11,880 bases of DNA from Oehlia diaphana (Eukaryota > Glomeromycota > Glomeromycetes > Glomerales > Glomeraceae), in NCBI GenBank assembly GCA_003833135.1, contig QZLH01000280.1, forward strand, positions 1 to 11,880, written 5' to 3'. Positions 1 to 8,400 of this stretch are shown one piece after another. The notes under the pieces were generated by a model, which saw only the letters and a list, made by a program, of their open reading frames with translations, was not told the origin of the DNA and ran no database searches. The position numbers and the translations under genes were made by a program. Numbering within the stretch: the stretch's first letter is position 1; each line of letters starts with the position of its first letter.

Positions 1-120
1 ACCTTTAAATAACATTACATTCAAAAAAATATTTATGTTCATGCAAAGAGAAATCCTTTTAGTTTATACAAAAAAATCACTTAGGGGGACGAAGTCCCCC
101 TGCAAATCGCAATTTCTAGT
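1..120 (+). mobile_element. Helitron-like 3' terminus (hairpin + CTAG)
   Basis: Positions 83-101 form a perfect hairpin: an 8-bp stem AGGGGGAC/GTCCCCCT around a 3-nt GAA loop, GC-rich in AT-rich surroundings. It is followed by a 14-nt spacer, the tetranucleotide CTAG at 116-119 and a T at 120. Helitron rolling-circle transposons are known to end in a short GC-rich hairpin about 10-15 nt before CTRR, and they insert next to a host T. The body of the element would lie upstream, at 1-82 and beyond the window. No coding sequence is visible in those 82 bases. A plain GC-rich palindrome of another repeat family is the alternative. Confidence 0.4.
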
Positions 121-220
121 TATTATTATTAATATGTATACCCAAAATTGGATAATAAGTAACCTCTGCCGATCTTTTTATAAGAAAACAGAAAATAATT
201 AGCGACATTTGCAGTAGTAA
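120..220. other. Unassigned AT-rich stretch before the repeat array
   Basis: This is ordinary AT-rich sequence between the Helitron-like end and the zinc-knuckle fragment. The CAG at 212-214 could be a relic splice acceptor. In the zinc-knuckle frame it is followed directly by stop codons TAG and TAA (215-220), so the knuckle fragment has no intact upstream exon here. Confidence 0.4.
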
Positions 221-400
221 CAAGCGTGTTATTCCTGCGGACAGCCAGGGCACATAGTAAGGAATTGCTCTGATCGAAATAAAAACAATACGACATCAGT
301 TGCGTACAATAACAAGAGTAGATCCAATTCTCAAATAATCATCAAGATTTTCTTCCAAATATATTATGGAATTAATATCTTAATGTGTCAAAAAATATAA
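221..400 (+). pseudogene. Zinc-knuckle (CCHC) gag-like coding fragment
   Basis: From 227 the frame reads CYSCGQPGHIVRNCSDR, a canonical retroviral-type zinc knuckle C-X2-C-X4-H-X4-C. It is followed by a polar N/T/S-rich stretch and stops at TAA 398-400. Such knuckles bind single-stranded nucleic acid and are typical of LTR-retrotransposon Gag proteins and a few cellular RNA-binding proteins. No start codon is present: stops at 215-220 lie just upstream, and frame changes are needed to extend either side. I therefore call it a broken fragment, probably of a retrotransposon gag or a gag-derived gene. From 242 onward this sequence is the first unit of the tandem array, and the first two cysteines lie just outside the duplicated unit. 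Confidence 0.55.
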
Positions 401-1744
401 TTACGCAATATAGAAAAGTTGGGTTCGTCTGTCTGGATAGTTTACTATAGTATATAGGGAGCCAATAGTTTTCTTAGTTTTTTTAAGTTGTATTTTTTGT
501 ATCTATGGTTTTAATAATGTTTACTTTTATGTTTAATAAATTGACTTAGGAATTGTTCTGACCAAAATAACAACAATACGATATCAGTTGCATACAATAG
601 CGAAGGTAGATCCAACTCTTAAACAATCAATATTTTCTTCCAAATATATTATGGAATTAATTTCTCAATGTGCCAAAAAATATTATTACGCAATATGGAA
701 AGGTTGTATTGGTAGTTTACTATAGTGGATAGGGAGCCAGTAGTTCTTTTTAAGTATTATTTTTTGTATCAATGGTATTAATACTTTTTACTTTTATAAT
801 TTAGTAAATTGACTTACAATTTTAGCAGCCAGGGCACATATTAAGGAATTTCTCTGACCGAAATAACAATAATACGACATCAGTTGCATACAATAGTAAG
901 AGTAGATCCAATCCTCAAATAATCATCAAGATTTTCTTCCAAATATATTATGGAATTAATATCTTAATGTGTCAAAAAATATAATTACGCAATATAGAAA
1001 AGTTGGGTTCGTCTGTCTGGATAGTTTACTATAGTATATAAGGAGCCAATAGTTTTTTTAGTTATTTTTAAGTTGTATTTTTTGTATCAGTGGTTTTTAT
1101 ACTGTTTTTACTTTTATATTTTAATAAATTGACTTATAATTTTAGCAGCCAGGGCACATAATAAGGATTGCTTTGGCTGAAATAACAAACAATACGACAT
1201 CAGTTGCGTACAATAGTGAAGGTAGATCCAACCCTCAAACAATAAAATTTTCTTCCAAATATATTATGGAATTAATATCTTAATGCGTCAAAAAATATAA
1301 TTACGCAATATGAAAAAGTTGGTTCGCTTATCTGGGTAGTTTACTATAGTATATAGGGAGCCAATAGTTTTTTTAAGTTGTATTTTTGTATCAATGGTTT
1401 TTATACTGTTTACTTCTATATTAATAAATTTTAGCAGCCAGGGCACATAATAAGGAATTGCTTTGGCTGAAATAACAAACAATACGACATCAATTGCATA
1501 CAATAGTGAAGGTAGATCCAACCCTCAAACAATAAAATTTTCTTCCAAATATATTATAGAATTGATATCTTAATGTATCAAAAAATATAATTACGCAATA
1601 TGGAAAGGTTGGGCTTGTCTGTCTGGGTAGTTTATTATAGTTGATAGGGAGCCAATAGTTCTTTTTAAGTAGTAGTATTTTTTTGTATCAATGGTTTTTA
1701 TATTGTTTACTTCTATATTTTAATAAATTGATTTACAATTTTAG
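242..1744 (+). repeat. Five-copy tandem array, units of about 290-320 bp
   Basis: Five diverged head-to-tail units start near 242, 548, 826, 1146 and 1435, with the array ending at 1744. The spacing of the shared AGGAATTG-like anchor (260, 548, 844, 1164, 1453) gives periods of 288, 296, 320 and 289. Each unit runs from CAGCCAGGGCACATA through ACGACATCAGTTGC, TTTTCTTCCAAATATATTAT, AATTACGCAATAT, TAGTTTACTATAG and GGGAGCCA-TAGTT to a T-rich tail ending TTGACTTA-AATTTTAG. The second unit lacks the first 20 or so bases. The start of each unit codes for the second half of a zinc knuckle; substitutions, a 1-nt deletion near 1166-1170 and stops break it in later units. The array is non-coding now and grew by duplication of a gag-like segment. 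Confidence 0.9.
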
Positions 1745-2085
1745 CTCAAAAATAATAATAATAAAATAATAATTATACAATAATCATGTTTTGAAATGAA
1801 AAAAAAAATTTCTAGTAAAACAATAAGTTTTAAAATATCTGGTTGTAAATCATGTGGCATCCCTACGAAATTTAGTTGATTTTTTACATATTTAAGTCCT
1901 GATTTTATTTTTTGATTTTAATCAGTAAGACTTTTTCCACTCGTTCACAAAACATAATTTTTTTAAAAAATTTAATACACACTTTTTATCAATACGCGAA
2001 AATATTCTTTGAATTTTCTTTATTTCTATAATTCTAAATTTAAAGTAAGGTCAACCGGTAAACATTTCAGCAATAACAAAGTAGT
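1745..2085. promoter_or_regulatory. Upstream region of the five-exon gene
   Basis: This 341-nt AT-rich spacer holds an AAT/AATA microsatellite at about 1748-1772, runs of A and T, and no supported coding sequence. At 1994-2002 it carries ACGCGAAAA, about 90 nt before the ATG. That resembles the fungal MBF/MluI-cell-cycle-box core (ACGCG), but a single copy could be chance. No clear TATA box is positioned close to the ATG. Confidence 0.3.
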
Positions 2086-4105
2086 ATGGGTGTAAATAAT
2101 ACTACTATGGATCCTGAATCAGTAAGTATTTAATATTGTTGTGATCAACTCTATTTTCTGGAGGAAGTTAACCCGTATACTTGCAACTTTCTAGTTCGTA
2201 ATTCCTCAAAATGAAACCATGCATGAATACTTTTCATCAGCTCCTTTCACAACCTGCACTTTCATTGAGTTTCTGCACCAGCTTGATTCAAAACAGAAAC
2301 TAAAGAGTACTGGAATGAAATCAATCAATGAAAAGTACATGAAACTCCTGTATTTATTGAGTGAAGACCAAGAACTACCACAATTCGCTCAGGATCATGC
2401 AAAAACGTTGATGGAAGAGATACCTGTAAGTAATAATTTCTAATTAATTTAGTATCCCTTTTGCAAAATGTAAATTAACTCAATATATCATGTCAGTCCA
2501 AGGAAGTCATTGCATTTTGGAATTCAATAGCAGAACGTGAAAAATGTTACACCTCTGAGGAACAACAAGTTCAAAGCAATGTCTCAATTGATGGTTCTGA
2601 CGTCACTAGAGTGCAACGTGAAAATGAGGTAGACGAAAAATTATTGGAGGCTTTCACACAGAAAAAGCGAAAAGATGAAGATGACATAACACCAACAAAA
2701 AAGGTAATGGCACAACTTTAGCAGTGTTTTCTACACTTACATTGGTTGAAAAAAACTGACATATATCACTTTTTTAATTCAGTTCAGGGCAGATTATGAA
2801 TCATTGTACTCGCCACCTTCATCTGAAATGAAAAAATTACCTTTACTAAAAATTGATTCAGATGACAATAATGAAGATGACGAAATTACAATCATAAGAG
2901 ATATTCCTCGATCATTTTTAGATAATAGTAACAATGAAAATGAATTTGTCATAGAAGAATTTAATATATCAAAATTATTTCGACAGTATCAAAATGAATC
3001 ATTTAATCTCGCTAATTCTGATGGTTTATATGTGGAGACAAATGTCCACGAAATTTTATCTTTGACTTCAATTTTCATGCTTTCACCAAATTCTCATTCT
3101 GAAATGATGATGAATATCTTTGGGTTAGATTTATTAGACAAAATAAGTGAAAAGCTCTTACCAACAAATAAACAGGAATTTAATGTGGAATATGAAGCTA
3201 AATTTAAAAAAATCATAAAACAATCACTCAATAACTCACGAGATAATGCTATTAATTCATTACTAGGACACTCAACAAAACATGAAACTGAAAGTAATCT
3301 TAAAGAAAACCTAGGATTTGTTATTTTAGACGGATTAAAGTCATTACCAAATCATAAATTAAAAAGTAATCCAAGTGAGATTACTCTCATTACTAATTAT
3401 TTAGATTACATCATGAAAGGAATATTTCATTACCCTGATAAGTATATAGTTGAATGGCCTAACACAGGTCAGGAGACTAAAGCTAGAAAAGTAGAAGGCA
3501 GAGCGAGGCAGCCTGATTTCTTAGTATCAGCGATCCACCAATTAGAAAAGAGGGGAACATTATTTATAGGTGAAGTAACCTCTCCTGCAGAGAAAGAAAA
3601 CGTGCGTAAGAACTGTAATGATTTAATTCGAATTGGAGTTTTTATGAAAGAATGCATTGATTCGGCCATACACAAAGGTGCAGATATCAAAATTCTAGGT
3701 TTTCAGTGTATAGGTAAGATAAATTATATAATTGTTGCTTTTCTCCTTCATGTAATCATGATCCTAAAATTTCATCATTACTTTCTAGAATATACTATTG
3801 ATTTTTATGCAATGGAGCTTCATGCACCGGGATTGTATATTATGTATCATATTGGTCAAGCGTCAATTCCCACTTCAGTAAAGACATTGTCACATTTTGT
3901 TGATGAGATAGATACTTTTCTAACAGTACGCAATATGTTACAAGAATCATTTGATAATTTTTATAATAAATTACGTAACCCAAAAGAACAAGCAAAAAAA
4001 TTATCATTTAGATGTGAGACCTTATCTACACCAAGTTTTAATCAACTTGTTAGCAATACGCGTAATGTCAATAGAAAATGTTCTTTCTGGTTCGGAAGGT
4101 TTTAG
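2086..4105 (+). CDS. Five-exon gene, PD-(D/E)XK-like accessory protein
   Basis: My spliced model has exons 2086-2121, 2195-2425, 2497-2703, 2783-3713 and 3789-4105. The introns are 73, 71, 79 and 75 nt, all GT-AG, in phases 0, 0, 0 and 1, giving 573 aa. The third intron has a CTGAC branch site. Residues 13-158 are helical and charged, with a nuclear-signal-like KKRK at 145-148; an acidic linker follows. The C-terminal half contains GRARQPDF (Asp403), then GEVTSP (Glu422) 19 residues later, then a charged helix and alternating beta-like hydrophobic stretches through FQCIEYTIDFYAMEL. This D...E-x-(T) arrangement resembles PD-(D/E)XK nuclease folds, with Thr in place of the catalytic Lys, as I recall from a large uncharacterised Rhizophagus family. 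Function, and activity as a nuclease, are unproven. The apparent open-frame start at 2804 is a TTG inside exon 4. A later ATG at 2107 is an alternative start. Confidence 0.72.
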
Positions 4106-4150
4106 GGGAATTACCATTACACAATTCCGGTCATGTGAATTTTATTAACC

Positions 4151-4156
4151 AATAAA
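4151..4156 (+). terminator. Candidate polyadenylation signal AATAAA
   Basis: An AATAAA hexamer lies 45 nt after the TAG stop of the five-exon gene, followed by T-rich sequence. In a genome this AT-rich the hexamer is common, so position is the only support. Confidence 0.35.
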
Positions 4157-4800
4157 AATATTTTAAATTTTATGATCTTAAAAAATTTAATAAAAATTTA
4201 TTTGGAATGTTTTATACATTATGAATTAATCAACTAAAATTTAAATATGATATTATAAGATGTTCTGAAGAGTAAATTTACTGTATATAATGGTATTGCT
4301 ATATTATCAGATAATTCTATTGCCTATTGCTGAAATTTATAAATTCTAATATATGCATATCATATGTTGAAATTTAATTGAAATATGATATTTAATTTAC
4401 TTACAAGCCATTTACTATGTAGACGACATCAGGAGTTATATTCCATGTAGATTTATGTGAAAAATATATATAAAATCTACATATACTATTCTATGTAGTT
4501 TTAAGGACCCAACGTGGATTTCATGTGAATCTGATTTTATATGTAAAATATATTTATATAGAATTACAGTATATAATTTTTTTATTTAACATTCAATAAA
4601 TTTTATTGTATGTATATTTTATATAATTATTATTTAATATTATAAATTCTTAAATTGTAAATTTATTGTAAATAAGTTTTAATTTTAAATATTACACAAC
4701 AATAATACATGATTTCCTTATTGTTATTAAATGAAATTCTAATAATTTGAATATAATATCACCTAATATTCCCAAATTATTAAGGTCAATGAAAATCCTT
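4157..4800. repeat. AT-rich spacer with an ATGTAG-based hairpin
   Basis: No gene is visible. At 4446-4456 TGTAGATTTAT pairs with ATAAAATCTACA at 4470-4481 (one bulge, AT-rich loop), and ATGTAG recurs at about 4416, 4445 and 4493. A diverged second copy of the GATTT-ATGTGAA segment lies at about 4517-4530. This could be the remnant of a small inverted-repeat element (MITE), but no target-site duplication is clear. The rest is low-complexity A/T sequence. Confidence 0.35.
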
Positions 4801-5360
4801 AAATAAAATACTGATACCATGGGTTACAGAGGAGTTAGTTGTACGTGTACCATAATATCCAGTTGGCTGTTGATGCAGTATCATTATGGTGAATGTCTTA
4901 TTTTATTGAGCAATATATCATTTTGTTAGTAGAATCTTTCCTAGTAGAAGTGCGAGCAGATTGATCGTATTACCTACAAAAATAAAGAAATAAATATAAA
5001 TCATTAAAAAACATTTCTCCAACAAATAAACAAATACGAAATTCTCCACTTAATTTATGCCTACCTGCCCTTCAATAAGTCCAGTTCGTTAATCAATACG
5101 TTTCTCAACCCAAAAAAAAAGAAATCCTGCTAATATATACTTACACCATATCTTCCCATTAAATTTTCAAATCTAGTACGTTAAACTCAGTATTTCTACC
5201 AAAAAAATCCATACTCTCTTAAACAAATAAATAAAAAAAATTCCCACATTTACTTATATTCACTTGCTCCACTGAAATTTAAAATTTTTTGTCCTATATC
5301 CTGATAGAAAATTTAAAATTCTTTCGAATATTCCCTATAAAAATCTTTGAATAAACGATG
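4800..5360 (-). pseudogene. Possible decayed multi-exon gene, minus strand
   Basis: This stretch is less AT-rich than its flanks and, on the minus strand, shows several exon-like open pieces next to splice-like signals. Examples are an acceptor TTTCAG at about 5270, a donor GTGTAAGTAT at about 5135-5146, an open piece reading LRNVLINELDLLKGR at about 5063-5108, an acceptor TTTTGTAG near 4975, and a piece reading QQPTGYYGTRTTNSSVTHG at about 4820-4880. I could not join them in one frame without stops or frame changes, so this is at best a degraded gene, and it may be chance. The plus strand also has a 36-codon frame at 4819-4929 that I do not favour. No family is recognised. Confidence 0.2.
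5273..5345. repeat. Short AT-rich direct repeat
   Basis: GAAATTTAAAATT-TTTTGTCC is followed about 35 nt later by GAAAATTTAAAATTCTTTCG, an imperfect tandem duplication. It has no known function and may partly reflect local low complexity. Confidence 0.4.
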
Positions 5361-6100
5361 GTTTTTATTATGACGTATAATCAATTTTCTGAATAAATTT
5401 ATAGGAATTCTTGTGGCGAACTTTTTTAAAGTAGAGTCATAGTTCGTTGCATTTGAATAACGCTTGAGACATCAATATATCCACGAATACAATGACCTAA
5501 ATAAAATAACGATATTAACGCAACGAAGTTGATACTTTATTCAATATAAAAGATATGCTATTTTAATAAATAAAATCTTATTTCATTGTCACTAATCTCT
5601 GCTTGATAGAAAATAACACTTTATTACCTTAATTAATTTAAAATTTTTGTCGATAATTCTAATATATATCATGCTGGACTTTTCATATACAAAATTTGTT
5701 ATGTGGTTAAATAATGGACAATATGTATACAAGAAAACCTTCATGATTTTCTGAGCAAGGCAAAGAAAATTATAAGCGTCTAAAGTTAAATTTATTTCGA
5801 TTATAATCCTAACAATGATTTTTTTATAAACGAGACCAAATATCATATGATCATTCTCATTACATAATTTTTTTATTATTGCTGATTATTTAATATTGTT
5901 ATGAAATTATTTTAAAATAACTTGATATTAAACAATATAATATATCATGCGAACATTAACAAAATACTTATAAAATCATATTCACGTAATAAAATTATTT
6001 TCCTTTTAATAAATGTTTGATATTTTAATCTATTATATAGAAATACAAGATATTTATGTTTAAGAATATTTTTGATATTATAAAATGATTAAATTTTTAT
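5361..6100. other. AT-rich intergenic stretch, nothing supported
   Basis: I see no convincing gene. The minus strand has an 84-codon open frame at 5592-5846, but it is rich in I, K, Y and F codons as expected of AT-rich DNA and shows no recognisable motif. The 3' side (6000-6100) holds the downstream region of the minus-strand BTB gene. Confidence 0.5.
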
Positions 6101-7584
6101 TTAAGTTACAATAAAAGTTTCAATTTCTTCAATATTAAAAATATTTTCTGTGGGTAAAATCTTTTCATAATAACCATAATCATTAAGACATAAATTTTGA
6201 TTAACCATACACATAGCCCAACCAAAATTAAAACCATGATTATTATAATCTATTATAGCTTTAGAATAATTTTTTACACGACCTAATTTCATATTTTTAA
6301 TATCTTTATTATTTTCAAAAGAAAAAATAAAGTTATTTGATGAATTATAATATAATAATTCACTTTTAATACCTCCTAATGAATTAAATCCTATAGAACT
6401 ATAACCACCAAAAATTTTATTTGATCCTTTAATTTTAATTAAAACTAAACTTGCTAATTTACCATTACATTTATTTTTAAATGATTCACTATTTATTCCA
6501 TTCCTACTACCACGATAAATAAGTTTAAATTTATATAATGGATCATTACCAGTACGAGGAATTTTAGAATTTTTTTTATCAATCCAATTAACTATAATTG
6601 GATTTACAAGTTCTAAGTTAATAATATTTGATTCAATTTGTCTTATTCTAAGTGGTAAAGATGGTGAAATACCATTATAATAAAATTCTTCAATTTCTTT
6701 AAAAATATGACCAGGGATAATAGCCTTATATGGATAGACTTTATTAAATAAGTCATTATGAGAAATTCCCACAAATCGAATAAGAGGAATAAATTGATTT
6801 AAAATTTGTTTTAATGAATCGTAATTATCATTATCACAAATTGTTCTATCATTATTACTACTACTTCCTAAACCAGAAGAAGTTTGTTCAATACCCCATT
6901 TAATTAAATAATCCCAAACTGTAACTTCTTCAATTTGTAAGTTATCACTTTCAAGCAAATTAAAAAGAATGTCTTTATCTAATGAAAGAAAAGATTTTGA
7001 AGTAATAAATGGCAAAGGATCTTCACAGATAGATTCAAGACAATAATCTTGTAATTTCTTACAACTGACAAGTCTAAAAACTGTATGAAGAACGAGAACA
7101 AAATTTTGACGAACCCAACTAAATTGTTTCTTAATTAAATAATCTTGAACATACGTAAATAATTCTTCAAGAAGCAATTCATCAGATGCAATTAATAATC
7201 CGAGAATGTTTTCGCTTGTTTGATTAGTCAAATCGAGCTCACCAGAATAAATATATCTAATAATATTTTAAAAACAAATAAATAACAGTAATACTGTATG
7301 ATATAATTAATAAAATAAAATTATCCTTACTTCAAAATCATGTCAAATACAGTTGAAGTAACATTTGGTTTATTAAACATAATCATATTATTTTGCTTCG
7401 TAATCCAATTAGAAGAAAGAGCTCCTTTGAAATAAGAAGAACGAGCACGTAAAATAACTGAATGTGCACGAAATTCTTTTATATTTTGGTTTTCACCAAC
7501 TTTAATAATAACATTATAATCATCTGCATCATCTAATATTGAGGAAAAGTCCTTTGAAAGATTGGAATAAAAAATTGAAGTCAT
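6101..7584 (-). CDS. BTB-BACK-TLDc domain protein
   Basis: Two minus-strand exons, 7584-7331 and 7256-6101, are joined across a 74-nt intron (7330-7257; donor GTAAGG, acceptor TTATTAG) to give 469 aa. The junction splits a Lys codon (AA|A) and restores the typical BTB strand DMILKYIYSGELDL. The BTB domain spans about residues 12-130 (DYNVIIKVG at 22-30, FRAHSVILRARSSYF at 38-52). A BACK-like helical region follows to about 250, including VWDYLIKWGI at 198-207. The TLDc domain spans about 324-466 (YKFKLIYRGS, GGY at 368-370, FIFSFEN, FGW at 429-431). By family, BTB-BACK proteins recruit substrates to Cullin-3 ubiquitin ligases, and TLDc domains are linked to oxidative-stress protection and V-ATPase regulation. 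The role here is inferred only. Length and order fit the expanded Glomeromycotina family. The apparent start at 7231 is a TTG inside exon 2. AATAAA overlaps the stop codon. Confidence 0.93.
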
Positions 7585-7660
7585 TTTATTTAAATAAGTT
7601 ACAAGTATTTTTTTTTTTTTTTGAGTTATATTTTAAAGTTAAATAAGGTTGCACAAGCTA
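7585..7660 (-). promoter_or_regulatory. Upstream region of the BTB-BACK-TLDc gene
   Basis: Read on the minus strand, the 5' flank carries a homopolymer run of about 15 A (T on the plus strand, 7608-7622) and a TATA-like AAAATATAA at about 7625-7635, 40-50 nt before the ATG. Poly(dA:dT) tracts exclude nucleosomes in fungal promoters; use of this one is inferred. Confidence 0.3.
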
Positions 7661-7776
7661 AAATTGGTGAGTATCATTGTTTGTATTGCTTACTAAATGG
7701 TGATATTAGCCACAAATATTACTGCGTTTGCGCCTGCGGCCAAAATACACTAACCCGGATAAAGCATACCGTGTAA
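7594..7776 (+). pseudogene. ATG-less cysteine-rich open frame
   Basis: The frame is open from after TAA 7591-7593 to TAA 7774-7776 and contains no ATG. Its second half reads GEYHCLYC, then HKYYCVCACG and ends TRIKHTV. Four to five cysteines and two histidines in about 30 residues suggest a remnant of a zinc-binding domain. The DNA at 7650-7780 is visibly richer in G and C than its flanks, as coding sequence is in this window. It overlaps the poly-T tract and the 5' flank of the divergent BTB gene, so it may be the last exon or a relic of an older gene. I do not recognise the family, and chance remains possible. Confidence 0.25.
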
Positions 7777-8400
7777 TAATTAATTGCTAGTCCGCATGTG
7801 AACGATAAAATAATTGAAAACCTGATTTTTACTTAATAATCTAAAAATAAACACTTTGTACACGGGGAGGCGCAGATCATTTTAAAGCATCAAATTTTAT
7901 TTTCGCGGACTTAAAAAACTGAAAAATTTGAAAAAATCGCAAAAAATCAATAATTACTTAAAATTATCAAATCAAATATAAAAAAAAATCCATAATTTTA
8001 TAATTAATTTTTTTTTAAAAGATATATTAATACATATGTAAAAAAGTATGTAAATATAAGATTTGAGGCTTCTAGCCGGTACTTTTATAAGGCAAAAAAA
8101 AAAAAAGTGAAGCAAATTTATATTTTGACTAATTGGCAATGTTTAAGAATTTTTTGTAAAGATTTTTAAGTTTTATAGTATCGTACTAATATTAAATAAT
8201 TGAATAAAAAAGGATATAATCACAAGGTTTTTTTTAAGTGATTTGATTAAAAATTGATCGACTTATCTGGGGGAAACGCAGATTTCAAATTTGCGATAAT
8301 TTTTCTATCTATCACATGCTGATCGGCAATTAAAATTATTATTAATTTTTTTTTTTTTTTTTTGAAATAAAAAAAAAGCCTAGGAAATTTTTACTTTTAT
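7777..8400. repeat. AT-rich spacer with two copies of a GGGG/CGCAGAT motif
   Basis: GGGGAGGCGCAGAT (7864-7877) and GGGGGAAACGCAGAT (8269-8283) lie in the same orientation about 405 nt apart, and each is followed by an AAATTT...CG segment. The second is preceded by ATCT, so it could be read as a Helitron-type 5' end (A|TC...). Long A and T runs occur at about 8094-8106 and 8346-8363. No gene is supported. Confidence 0.35.

Noticed and set aside
1288..1521. 77-codon minus-strand open frame
   Set aside because: It lies wholly inside the tandem array, antisense to the zinc-knuckle-derived segments, and spans a unit junction. Other units break it with indels, so it is a by-product of the repeat.
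242..1744. CRISPR array
   Set aside because: The units are about 300 bp, diverged along their whole length, with no short identical repeats separated by unique spacers, and the DNA is eukaryotic.
3469..3690. 73-codon minus-strand open frame
   Set aside because: It is antisense to exon 4 of the five-exon gene, with no motif or splice context of its own.
3951..4148. 65-codon plus-strand open frame
   Set aside because: It is an out-of-frame overlap with exon 5. The in-frame reading continues a clean spliced protein.
5592..5846. 84-codon minus-strand open frame
   Set aside because: Composition is what AT-rich DNA gives by chance (I, K, Y, F), and no domain or splice partner is visible.
7231..7327. 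Two separate genes for the BTB and the BACK-TLDc parts
   Set aside because: GTAAGG and TTATTAG at 7330 and 7257 join the frames at a split Lys codon and restore the conserved YIYSGE strand, and the second frame has no ATG at its apparent start (TTG).
7640..7800. tRNA gene or tRNA-derived SINE
   Set aside because: The stretch is GC-rich for the region, but I found no A-box/B-box pair or cloverleaf-compatible arms.
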